Assembly (NCBI GenBank): GCA_009691415.1
Contig: SICP01000006.1
Coordinates: 1-57,878, forward strand
Reading direction: 5' to 3'
Length of the DNA: 57,878 bases
DNA from: Candidatus Margulisiibacteriota bacterium
GTDB taxonomy: Bacteria > Margulisbacteria > Marinamargulisbacteria > SXXA01 > SICP01
Shown here: positions 1 to 6,811 of the stretch, piece by piece
Layout of the letters: every line of letters begins with the position of its first letter
How positions within the stretch are numbered: the stretch's first letter is position 1
Position numbers and translations under genes: made by a program
Notes under the pieces: generated by a model
Told to the model about the DNA's origin: nothing
Seen by the model: only the letters and a program-made list of their open reading frames with translations
The model's database searches: none

Positions 1-200
1 CGATACAGAGCCACATCTAATTTCCCAACTTGTACAGGAGTGCCTGTTTCTTTTTCAAGAAAAAATGCGAGACGCTGTGCCAGTGGATATCCCGATGACA
101 AAATGCCAACCAAAACAATCTGATCCAAAGCCGGATGGGCCGACAAAATTTGCCGGCCCATTTGCTGAATTAAATCAGGGATGACGCAGTCAGAACCCAT
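1..200 (-). CDS. pyrR: PyrR bifunctional pyrimidine operon regulator/uracil phosphoribosyltransferase, partial (N-terminal part)
   Basis: Only the first 66 codons lie in the window; the gene continues past base 1. The ATG is at 200-198, two bases after the hisB stop. The reading frame shows the PyrR N-terminal pattern: a helix, the strand VLVGILSSGYPLAQRL and, after a stretch rich in charged residues, VGKLDVALYR, which matches the family's VGELDITLYRDD phosphoribosyltransferase region. In Gram-positive bacteria PyrR binds pyr mRNA in response to UMP and has weak uracil phosphoribosyltransferase activity. The family's usual TRG segment (Thr-Arg-Gly) reads SSG here. It is co-transcribed with hisB and ruvB rather than placed in a visible pyr operon. 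The family call is good; the function is inferred. Confidence 0.75.
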   Translation of the reverse strand, partial: MGSDCVIPDLIQQMGRQILSAHPALDQIVLVGILSSGYPLAQRLAFFLEKETGTPVQVGKLDVALY

Positions 201-202
201 TT

Positions 203-793
203 TTATAGAAGTCCCTTTGTAGACGGGATCGCCGGTTTTCTGGCATCAAACAACGATGCTTTATCCAGAAAAAAACCAACCCCCTTAAAACAAGACTCAA
301 GCACATGGTGTAAATTATTCCCGCGCACCACATCAATATGAAGCGTAATGCGTGAGTTATTCACAAACGCTCTAAAAAATTCTTCAGTTAATTCAACATC
401 AAACGAACCTACTTTAGATTTAGGTAGCGCGCAGTTAAAATCCAGATGAGGGCGATTAGAAATATCAATAGCCACTTGGCAAAGGGCTTCGTCCATTGGT
501 AAAAATCCAGAGGCATATCGTGCAATCCCTTTCGCGTCACCAATGGCCTCGCGAAATGCTTGCCCCATACAAATACCCACATCTTCCACCGTATGGTGAA
601 AGTCCACATCCAAGTCACCCTTCACTTGCAATGACAAATCAAAAAGCCCGTGGTGTGAAAATAAATCTAACATGTGGTCAAAAAAAGGAATGCCTGTTTG
701 AATCTGATTTTTTCCGCTGCCATCCAAAGAAAATGTCATGGCGATTTGGGTTTCTTTTGTATTGCGATTTATCGTAAATGAACGTGTAGACAT
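203..793 (-). CDS. hisB: Imidazoleglycerol-phosphate dehydratase HisB
   Basis: Catalyses dehydration of imidazoleglycerol phosphate to imidazole-acetol phosphate, the sixth step of histidine synthesis, in the cytoplasm. The 196 residues match the monofunctional bacterial enzyme; there is no fused phosphatase domain. The metal-binding histidine motifs are present as FFDHMLDLFSHHG (about residues 37-49) and DFHHTVEDVG (about 64-73), and the second-half repeat contains the matching LHHVLESCFKG near residue 160. The ATG at 793 lies 8 bases beyond the ruvB stop, so the two are probably co-transcribed; pyrR follows 2 bases downstream. hisD is about 37 kb away in this window, so the histidine genes are dispersed. 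Confidence 0.95.
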   Translation of the reverse strand: MSTRSFTINRNTKETQIAMTFSLDGSGKNQIQTGIPFFDHMLDLFSHHGLFDLSLQVKGDLDVDFHHTVEDVGICMGQAFREAIGDAKGIARYASGFLPMDEALCQVAIDISNRPHLDFNCALPKSKVGSFDVELTEEFFRAFVNNSRITLHIDVVRGNNLHHVLESCFKGVGFFLDKASLFDARKPAIPSTKGLL

Positions 794-801
794 AGAGCCT
801 C

Positions 802-1875
802 CTAAAACAATGAATTTTGTTGGGTTTGATCAGGTGTTCGTGCTTGAGCAGTGCCTAAATGTTTATAGGCAAGTCCTGTAGCGAGACGTCCACGAGGTGT
901 CCGTTCAATAAACCCTAGCTGTAATAAATAGGGCTCATAAACATCCTCTATAGTATCAGAATCTTCGGAAATGCTAGCAGCAATGGTGTCGAGACCCACA
1001 GGGCCGCCACGAAATTTTTCAATAATCGTCAGCAGATAACGACGATCCACTTCATCTAAGCCCAGCACGTCAATGCCAAATCCTTCGAGAGAGCTCTGAA
1101 TAATGTCGAGTGTAATGGTGCCATCACCTTTTATCTGCGCCCAGTCACGAACCCGCTTTAATAAACGATTCGCAATACGAGGCGTTCCGCGAGACCGCTC
1201 ACCAATTTTTTCGGCGGCTTCCGCATGAATGCGCGTCTCTAAAAGAAAAGAAGACCGATGAATAATCTGCGTCAAATCGGCAGGGGTATAAAATTCAAAA
1301 CGTTCAATAATCCCAAACCGATCCCGAAGCGGCGCCGATAAGCTACCCACTCGCGTCGTCGCACCAATCAAAGTAAACTTCGGCAAATCCAATCGAATCG
1401 ATCGCGCCGAAGGTCCCTTTCCTATAATAATATCCAATTCAAAATCTTCCATCGCCGGATAAAGCACTTCTTCAACAGCCCGATTGAGACGATGAATTTC
1501 ATCAATAAACAAGACATCCCCAGGCTGCAAATTTGTCAAAATCGCCGCCAAATCCCCCGGCCTTTCAATAGCTGGCCCAGACGTAATCTTAATCTGAACA
1601 CCCATTTCAGCCGCAATAATACTGGCCAAAGTCGTCTTCCCAAGTCCGGGGGGGCCATACAGCAACACGTGCTCAATACTCTCTTGGCGTTGCGAAGCTG
1701 CCTGAATAAAAATCCCCAAATGATGCTTTAATTTTTCCTGCCCAATAAATTCAGAAAGTGTTTTGGGGCGAAGGCTTCCCTCTTTAATGTCGTCCATAAC
1801 ACGATCGGACGAAACCAATCTTTCGGGGATTTCTTGAGGGTCGTTAAGGTTTTGTGACGCATCTAGTGAAGTCAT
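802..1875 (-). CDS. ruvB: Holliday junction branch migration ATPase RuvB
   Basis: AAA+ motor that, with RuvA, drives branch migration of Holliday junctions in recombinational repair. The 357 residues cover the standard RuvB fold: Walker A GPPGLGKT at about 74-81, Walker [11 protein letters not shown] near 122-131, sensor segment [17 protein letters not shown], then the C-terminal winged helix ([16 protein letters not shown]). An extra acidic N-terminal stretch of about 20 residues precedes the conserved region. It is the first gene of a minus-strand run ruvB-hisB-pyrR and is divergent from a dinD-like gene. An SOS site would be expected here but no convincing LexA box was seen. Confidence 0.96.
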   Translation of the reverse strand: MTSLDASQNLNDPQEIPERLVSSDRVMDDIKEGSLRPKTLSEFIGQEKLKHHLGIFIQAASQRQESIEHVLLYGPPGLGKTTLASIIAAEMGVQIKITSGPAIERPGDLAAILTNLQPGDVLFIDEIHRLNRAVEEVLYPAMEDFELDIIIGKGPSARSIRLDLPKFTLIGATTRVGSLSAPLRDRFGIIERFEFYTPADLTQIIHRSSFLLETRIHAEAAEKIGERSRGTPRIANRLLKRVRDWAQIKGDGTITLDIIQSSLEGFGIDVLGLDEVDRRYLLTIIEKFRGGPVGLDTIAASISEDSDTIEDVYEPYLLQLGFIERTPRGRLATGLAYKHLGTAQARTPDQTQQNSLF

Positions 1876-2011
1876 TGGTCAGAGAGTATACAGTATTATT
1901 TAGGTTCAAGTGAGGCTTGTATTCATTTCGCTTGTCAAAAATACTAAGTCTCTCGTAAAATATTTTTTAAATATAGATTTTTATAAAAAATATAATAATG
2001 CAGGATCAGAA

Positions 2012-2668
2012 ATGAAACGGGAATGGATTTCAGAGCTACACAAAAACTTCGAAAATTCCTCTTGTGATCATAATGGAGTTGACTATTGGTTAGCCCGAAA
2101 TTTGCAAGAATTGCTTGGTTATACCGAATGGCGTAATTTTATTAACACAATTCAGAAAGCAAAAGAGGCTTGTCAGAATTCAGGGCAAGAGGTTCAAGAC
2201 CATTTTGTTGACATCAACAAAATGGTGGGGGTGGGGTCAGGAGCGCAACGTAAAGTTGAAGACATTATGCTCACGCGTTACGCATGTTACTTGATTGCTC
2301 AAAATGGAGATCCTAAAAAAGACCCCATCGCTTTCGCGCAAAGTTACTTCGCTGTGCAAACAAGAAAGCAAGAGCTTGTAGAAGACAGACTGAATCTCAT
2401 CGAACGCGTACAGGCACGAAAAAAACTGATAGAAACAGAAACGGAACTTTCCAAAATCATTTATGAGCGAGGTGTCGACAGCCAAGGGTTCGGTAGAATT
2501 CGTAGCAAAGGTGACCAAAATAATGCAGATGTTCGACAGTTGCTAAATAAAAGTGGGGTTAAACCTGAAGCGCTTCCCTCGGAAGAAGATATCAAAAAAT
2601 TGGAGCGACGAGTAACCTCTAGCGATAAAAAATTAGTCATTAATTCCAAACGGTTAAAAATCAAATGA
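2012..2668 (+). CDS. dinD: DinD-like DNA-damage-inducible protein (Bro-N type), internally shortened
   Basis: The first 150 or so residues match the DinD family, including the YWLARNLQELLGYTEW, GSGAQRKVEDIMLTRYACYL, IAQNGDPKK and SYFAVQTRKQEL blocks. In E. coli DinD is SOS-induced and inhibits RecA filament function. The start at 2012 is chosen because family similarity begins there and AGGA lies at 2002-2005; an in-frame extension to 1910 has no such support. From memory of the family, about 60-70 residues normally separate GFGRIRSKGDQ from NADVRQLLNKSGVKPEALP; here they are directly joined in frame, so this looks like an internal deletion. The stop overlaps the next start as ATGA. Whether it is functional is unknown. 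Confidence 0.75.
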   Translation: MKREWISELHKNFENSSCDHNGVDYWLARNLQELLGYTEWRNFINTIQKAKEACQNSGQEVQDHFVDINKMVGVGSGAQRKVEDIMLTRYACYLIAQNGDPKKDPIAFAQSYFAVQTRKQELVEDRLNLIERVQARKKLIETETELSKIIYERGVDSQGFGRIRSKGDQNNADVRQLLNKSGVKPEALPSEEDIKKLERRVTSSDKKLVINSKRLKIK

Positions 2669-3816
2669 ACAGAACTAAAAAAAATGTATTAGTCATCCTG
2701 GTGTTCTTGACGATATGCACCCGGAGCTTTGCCACAGAGTCAGTCTTGTCAGATTTTATAGAGCCGCTCTTTAACTTCTATTCTCAAAATGAATTTTCTG
2801 CCAAAGGTCTGGCATTAGGGAATATAGGGGTTTCTTGCAAAAATAACTTAAGTGGAAGCCTGCTCAATCCCGCGACATTATTGGTGAAGAAAGGCATCAG
2901 TTTCGAGGCAGAGTATTGAAGCCAAAAAGGCAAAGTAAATTATAATAGTTTTTTTGATGATCTCTATCTCAGTCAGGGGGCAACAAATGTGATGGTGGGT
3001 ATGGCGACTCAACTTACTGATAAAGTATCTACAGGCATCATTTATCGCCTCGAGCGAAATATTCAGATTAGGGAGGATGATCTCCCTGGAACTGGCCTAA
3101 ACGAAGATGGGTAGATCGTGGAGATTATTGTAATAATAGGCACTTTTGATTATGTGTCAGAAATGAAACAGAGCTCTTATACAATTCCGCTGAGTTACCA
3201 GATTAATGATCAGTTAGCTATTGGATCAGGCCTAACCTACTCTCATATAGAGTTGAATCAGTATGTAGCTGATATCCATGGCTCAGGAAGGGTAGATGCC
3301 TTTTATCCTCAACTAGGCCTCCTATTTTCGCCTCTAGAATTTCTATCTCTAGGCGCATCATATACATTTGAGACACGAGCTTCTAGGAGTACGATTGACT
3401 ATGAAGGGGATGCCCATGAATCCGTATCATCCAAAATTCTTCCGTCTAGTTATGGATTAGGGTGCACCTTGAAACCGGTAGACAATCTTGCCCTTTCACT
3501 AGAGTTTCAGCAAAAAAATTATTCCAAGGCCAACTCAGAAACCTACAACGATCAATCTATTACAAAAGCAGGAATAGAATATTCGCCTACAAATTTTTTG
3601 GCCCTAAGATTAGGCTATTACAACTTGCCAAGCTACATAAAAAAAGGACAGGCCGGGTATCTCATTGATACAACACAAGAATTTCTAACCTACGGAATAG
3701 GGGTTAATTTCAATGAAACGATGGCGCTGAACCTTGGGGTACAAGATAGCAGTATTTTTAAAAGTGGTGATATTCATAAAGCCAGGTATCTAGTAAACCT
3801 GCAAATAGCCATTTGA
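2665..3816 (+). pseudogene. Outer-membrane beta-barrel protein gene (FadL/PorV-like) broken by two in-frame stops
   Basis: A single frame of 384 codons runs from ATG 2665 to the stop at 3814-3816, but contains TGA at 2917-2919 and TAG at 3112-3114. Similarity to a barrel protein continues through both stops without any frame change: the N-terminus has a signal peptide (about residues 1-23, ending near SFA), then GLALGNIGVS and GSLLNPATL, a pattern of the FadL/PorV-type transport family; the C-terminal part shows alternating amphipathic strands (LAIGSGLTYSHIEL, LGASYTFETRAS, ALRLGYYNLP). Both stops could come from TGG (Trp) by one G-to-A change. The start overlaps the dinD-like stop. Standard code elsewhere argues against recoding. 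Most likely a recent pseudogene. Confidence 0.75.
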
Positions 3817-3820
3817 ATAG

Positions 3821-3889
3821 CGTAAAGAACCTGGATTGCGAAAAAGAAAGAGGCTATGTTGCAATGTCTGCCTGTGCTTTGCATATAAT
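3821..3889 (+). repeat. Direct repeat copy 1 of the rpsF upstream region
   Basis: A 69-bp segment repeated at 4741-4809 with 63 of 69 identical bases and no gaps, exactly 920 bp apart. Both copies end in CATATAAT, a good -10 hexamer. Copy 2 is the natural leader of the rpsF operon; this copy sits between the end of the broken barrel gene and the 3' end of the convergent gene 3917-4651. Confidence 0.9.
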
Positions 3890-3913
3890 AATGACAGGGT
3901 CCCAATTTCCCTG

Positions 3914-3943
3914 TTCTTAGAACATTCCTAAGAATGTTTTTTC
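3914..3943 (+). terminator. Terminator-like hairpin with a competing alternative hairpin
   Basis: On the plus strand AACATTC (3921-3927) pairs with GAATGTT (3932-3938) around a CTAA loop and leads into a run of T residues ending at 3942, an intrinsic-terminator layout. The same bases can form a second stem, TTCTTAG (3914-3920) with CTAAGAA (3928-3934), which excludes the first. It lies 25 bases after the -10 box of repeat copy 1 and overlaps the last codons of the minus-strand gene, so part of the pattern may reflect coding constraint. Confidence 0.45.
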
Positions 3944-4651
3944 GAGATTACAGGTTAACCCTACATAGGGGAATATACCTTGTGGTGTAAATATTGGATT
4001 GGGATTTATTTCGGTTGTTGTGCCAGATTGCAGGAAAGTAGCACTTGTTTGGAATGTGTTATTGCCCATTTGAATGATGCGGTAGTCTACTCCGGCAATA
4101 ACGGTTATTGCTCCGAATTTTTTGGCATATTCTGCACCGATAGAGGCTAGGCATCCAATCTTATTAAATTTTACTGTATCTCCAGCTTTGATAGGATCTT
4201 CCTGATATGTAATTCCTGATACGGCACCTTTTTCGAGTTTTCCACTGAGTAAACTTAAAAACAAAAAGCCAATTGCTGGTTTTAATCTAAAGAGAGTATC
4301 GGTGTTGGAGAAGAGGTTGATATTCCCGCCTATCTGGCATGTGATGATACTGGCTTTGGAAGTGCCTGAAACCTCGCAGTTTGCAAATAATGGCCACTGG
4401 GTGGACTCTGCGCCAAACATAACGCCCCACGGATTAATGGTTTGATTTTCTTTTGAGCCATTCCATCTGAGTTTTTCTGCAGTTGAGAAGAATGAGGTGA
4501 CATCCATGTCTGTTAGCCCTGAGATCGCGTATTGGCTATGGGTTAGTGCAATTTTGTATTCGGTGTTGCTCTCAGAGTGCAGGAGCGTGTGAGTAGCTTG
4601 GTGGACTAGAATGATGATTGAGAGCATTAACCAGAATTTTGCGAGTGTCAT
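3917..4651 (-). CDS. Predicted outer-membrane beta-barrel protein, unknown function
   Basis: 244 residues with a hydrophobic signal-like N-terminus (AKFWLMLSIIILVHQATHTLL) and a body of glycine-rich alternating segments such as INLFSNTDTLFRLKPAIGF, CLASIGAEYAKKFGAITVIAGVDYRI and FPYVGLTCNLEKTFLGMF, ending in phenylalanine as outer-membrane barrels often do. Two cysteines in the middle (near FANCEVS and IITCQIGG) could form a disulphide. No family was recognised. It is convergent with the broken barrel gene and lies wholly between two copies of the rpsF promoter region, which suggests that it was inserted between them or retained after a duplication. Confidence 0.6.
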   Translation of the reverse strand: MTLAKFWLMLSIIILVHQATHTLLHSESNTEYKIALTHSQYAISGLTDMDVTSFFSTAEKLRWNGSKENQTINPWGVMFGAESTQWPLFANCEVSGTSKASIITCQIGGNINLFSNTDTLFRLKPAIGFLFLSLLSGKLEKGAVSGITYQEDPIKAGDTVKFNKIGCLASIGAEYAKKFGAITVIAGVDYRIIQMGNNTFQTSATFLQSGTTTEINPNPIFTPQGIFPYVGLTCNLEKTFLGMF

Positions 4652-4740
4652 GGGGGTTCCTTATTAGTGGATTGTTTTTATTTTAGGTTGTATGTGCGGT
4701 TCAGGGAAGTCTATAAAGGTACCAAGCAATAGAAATCAGC

Positions 4741-4809
4741 CGCAAAGAACCTGGATTGCGAAAAAGAAACAGGCTATGTTACAATGTCTGCCTTTACTTT
4801 ACATATAAT
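4741..4809 (+). repeat. Direct repeat copy 2 (rpsF operon leader)
   Basis: Matches 3821-3889 at 63 of 69 positions. The differences are single substitutions scattered along the unit. This copy directly precedes rpsF and contains the probable operon promoter. Confidence 0.9.
4779..4809 (+). promoter_or_regulatory. Probable promoter of the rpsF operon
   Basis: A perfect TATAAT is at 4804-4809. A weak -35-like TTACAA lies at 4779-4784 with a 19-base spacer (TTGCAA in the duplicated copy). The start of rpsF is 25 bases downstream with a good AAGGAG at 4817-4822. The long run of tightly packed plus-strand genes up to 14582 suggests that this is the main upstream promoter. Confidence 0.55.
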
Positions 4810-4833
4810 CGCGTTTAAGGAGTTACAGGTACC

Positions 4834-5172
4834 ATGAAAAAAGCATACGATATCCTAGTGATCATCAAGGCCCACTTGGGAGATGAGAAAATAGAAAAGC
4901 TAACGACAAATTTCAAAAAATGGATCACAGATAACGAAGGTGAAATCCAATTGTTCGAAGACCAAGGCGTAACTGATATGCCAATCACTTTCCAACCCGC
5001 ACTACAAGGTCATTACCTTCACTGCGAATTCGAAGGAACCAACAAAACGTTGGATCAATTGAAAGAGAAAATGCGCGTAGACGAAAGCTTTTTAAGACAC
5101 TTGATCGTGAACATGGATTCTATTCGTGACACACGCCCAGCTGTAGTAGAAGAAAAAGTAGCACAAGATTAA
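4834..5172 (+). CDS. rpsF: Small ribosomal subunit protein bS6
   Basis: bS6 binds 16S rRNA as a dimer with bS18 in the platform of the 30S subunit. The 112 residues show the ferredoxin-like fold pattern: AYDILVIIKAHLG at the start, a second strand with IQLFEDQGVTDMP, HYLHCEFEGTNKTLDQL and DESFLRHLIVNMD. This copy is more diverged than typical S6 but the length, the order of blocks and the neighbours (ssb, rpsR, rplI) make the call safe. It is the first gene of the cluster, with AAGGAG just upstream of ATG 4834. Confidence 0.92.
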   Translation: MKKAYDILVIIKAHLGDEKIEKLTTNFKKWITDNEGEIQLFEDQGVTDMPITFQPALQGHYLHCEFEGTNKTLDQLKEKMRVDESFLRHLIVNMDSIRDTRPAVVEEKVAQD

Positions 5173-5174
5173 TC

Positions 5175-5681
5175 GTGTCTAGCTTAAACAAAATCATTCT
5201 CATCGGGCCCCTCGAAACCACCCCGGAAGTGCGTGTCACAAATGCGGGTGATCAATTCGCAAAATTCACGATTAAAGCAAATCGTCCCGAGCGTTCAGAT
5301 GGCATACCTGTCCAATTTGACATTATTGATATTGTGGCGTGGCGACAAGTTGCTGAGCAAGCAGCTACACTCCAACAAGGTGACTCGGTTCTTATTGAAG
5401 GCCGCATCGTTACACGCACAACAGAAGACGAAGCTGGAAGAAAAAAATATTTTACTGAAGTTGAAGCACGCGAACTCAGACCTCTTTCTATATCTCAAAC
5501 ACCCTCGACCTCTTCTCCTACACCTGTTCAATCTTCTATCAAACCTACCGTTCAGAAAAAACAAGTGGAAGAAATTCAAGAATCCGACTTTGATTTCGGT
5601 CCAGCAAAAACGCCTGCTCCATCACCATTTGCACAAGCGCCAGATAACGAAACAGATCTTGATGAAGAGGTGCCATTCTAA
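5175..5681 (+). CDS. ssb: Single-stranded DNA-binding protein SSB (with acidic C-terminal tail)
   Basis: OB-fold ssDNA-binding protein for replication and repair. The OB domain covers about residues 1-105 (LNKIILIGPLETTPEVRVT, FDIIDIVAWRQVAEQAA, LIEGRIVTRT), followed by a Pro/Ser/Gln-rich linker and a DLDEEVPF end, equivalent to the DDDIPF tail that recruits partner proteins. The start is GTG at 5175, three bases after the rpsF stop. The stop overlaps the start of a second SSB gene by one base (TAATG). The OB domain is atypical in places (GP in place of the usual GRL/GNL after strand 1), while the tail is classical. Confidence 0.92.
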   Translation: MSSLNKIILIGPLETTPEVRVTNAGDQFAKFTIKANRPERSDGIPVQFDIIDIVAWRQVAEQAATLQQGDSVLIEGRIVTRTTEDEAGRKKYFTEVEARELRPLSISQTPSTSSPTPVQSSIKPTVQKKQVEEIQESDFDFGPAKTPAPSPFAQAPDNETDLDEEVPF

Positions 5682-6043
5682 TGTACAATAAATGTTTTTT
5701 GATAGGCCGATTGGTACGTGATCCTGAAATGCGCGTGACACTTTCCGGTGTTACCGTAACCCGATTTACACTTGCAATAGATCGAATACGCGGAAAAGAC
5801 GGACAAGAGAGCGTCACAGATTTTATCCGTGTAGTTGCCTGGCGCAGACTCGCAGAAATTTGCGGAGAATACCTTAAAAAGGGTAAGCTAGTTGCAATTG
5901 AAGGACGTTTACAAGTAGACAGCTACGAGAAAGATGGCGAAACCAAAACCAGCGCGGACGTGATCGCGGATAGCATGCAAATGCTGGATAGAGGCATTCA
6001 ACAAATGGAAGAACACCCTGAATTCGCAAGTCAGGAATTTTAA
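5681..6043 (+). CDS. Second SSB paralogue, lacking the acidic tail
   Basis: 120 residues, essentially the OB fold alone: YNKCFLIGRLVRDPEMRVT, VTDFIRVVAWRRLAEICGEYL, KLVAIEGRLQVDSYEKDGET. It ends EEHPEFASQEF, with no linker and no acidic tail of the DDDIPF type, so it should bind ssDNA but not recruit SSB partners in the usual way. It overlaps the first ssb by one base and is followed by rpsR with AAGAAGGAG between. Two adjacent ssb genes between rpsF and rpsR recall the priB position in enterobacteria, itself an SSB derivative. A role in primosome or competence functions is possible but is only inference. Confidence 0.88.
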   Translation: MYNKCFLIGRLVRDPEMRVTLSGVTVTRFTLAIDRIRGKDGQESVTDFIRVVAWRRLAEICGEYLKKGKLVAIEGRLQVDSYEKDGETKTSADVIADSMQMLDRGIQQMEEHPEFASQEF

Positions 6044-6058
6044 GAAGGAGACTAGAAA

Positions 6059-6310
6059 ATGGCAGCAGATCAAGAGCAAAAAGTATTTGTAAAACGTCGC
6101 ATGAAACGCAGAAAAGTGTGTTTTTTTTGCGCAGAAAAAATTGAGGTTCTAGATTACAAAGATACACAAAAATTTAGAAGGTTCTTAACAGACCGCGGAA
6201 AAATTGTTCCTAAGCGCAATTCTGGCGTGTGTGCAAAACATCAACGTATGGTAGCTACCGCTATTAAGCGCGCTCGTTATATTGGTGTATTGCCATACAC
6301 AATGGACTAA
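6059..6310 (+). CDS. rpsR: Small ribosomal subunit protein bS18
   Basis: Partner of bS6 in the 30S platform. 83 residues, with the family core: MKRRKVCFFCAEKIEVLDYKD near the start, FLTDRGKIVPKRNSGVCAKH in the middle and ATAIKRARYIGVLPYT at the end. The cysteines CFFC and GVCAKH are of the zinc-binding (C+) form, although only three are visible. It has a strong RBS (AAGAAGGAG, 6042-6050). Confidence 0.96.
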   Translation: MAADQEQKVFVKRRMKRRKVCFFCAEKIEVLDYKDTQKFRRFLTDRGKIVPKRNSGVCAKHQRMVATAIKRARYIGVLPYTMD

Positions 6311-6331
6311 TTAAATCAGGAGTTAAATGAA

Positions 6332-6811
6332 ATGGCGAACGTAGAAATTATTTTAATACGAGAAGAAAAAGGACTTGGGAAGCTAGGTCAAAAAAAACGG
6401 GTCAAACTGGGTTATTTTAGTAACTATTTGCTACCTAATGGCATGGCATTACTCGCAACAAAAGGGAATCAAGACCGCTTTAAACTTTTGGAAAAGAAAG
6501 AGCAAAAACGTTTAGACCTTTTGAAGAATTCTGCAGAACAAGTTAAATCAGCGATCAATGGCAAGAGCATTGTCATTGCAGTCGCAAGCAAAGAAACCGG
6601 CAAACTTTTTGGCGCGGTTACACCAACAAGTATCGCTCACCACATTTTGCATGATTTAAAAGTAGAAGTGGCAGCAAGATTGTTAGAGCTTTCTGCACCT
6701 ATCAAAGAGCTTGGCGAGTTTCCAGTAAAAATTATTTTGCATCCTGAAGTACAAATAGCGATCACTGTAAAAGTGGTCAAAGAAGAAAAGGAAGTTGCAA
6801 AGGACGCTTAA
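6332..6811 (+). CDS. rplI: Large ribosomal subunit protein bL9
   Basis: Long two-domain protein of the 50S subunit near the L1 stalk. The N-terminal domain is clear (LGKLGQKKRVKLGYFSNYLLP), followed by the long connecting helix rich in Lys and Glu and the C-terminal domain (KLFGAVTPTSIAHHIL). 159 residues, slightly longer than the E. coli protein. The last 17 bases overlap the uvrC start. Confidence 0.96.
   Translation: MANVEIILIREEKGLGKLGQKKRVKLGYFSNYLLPNGMALLATKGNQDRFKLLEKKEQKRLDLLKNSAEQVKSAINGKSIVIAVASKETGKLFGAVTPTSIAHHILHDLKVEVAARLLELSAPIKELGEFPVKIILHPEVQIAITVKVVKEEKEVAKDA

Noticed and set aside
1876..2011. LexA/SOS box between ruvB and the dinD-like gene
   Set aside because: Neither CTGT-N8-ACAG nor GAAC-N4-GTTC is found; the region has only a loose GTATACAGTAT element.
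2665..3816. Possible UGA (Trp) recoding, because three broken genes have stops that could derive from TGG
   Set aside because: Housekeeping genes in the window end in TGA (for example uvrC, recJ) and use TGG for Trp, and one of the stops is TAG. A standard code plus decay explains the data.
5233..5691. 152-codon second frame within ssb
   Set aside because: It lies wholly inside a gene with a recognised OB fold and acidic tail; Leu/Lys-rich shadow translation.
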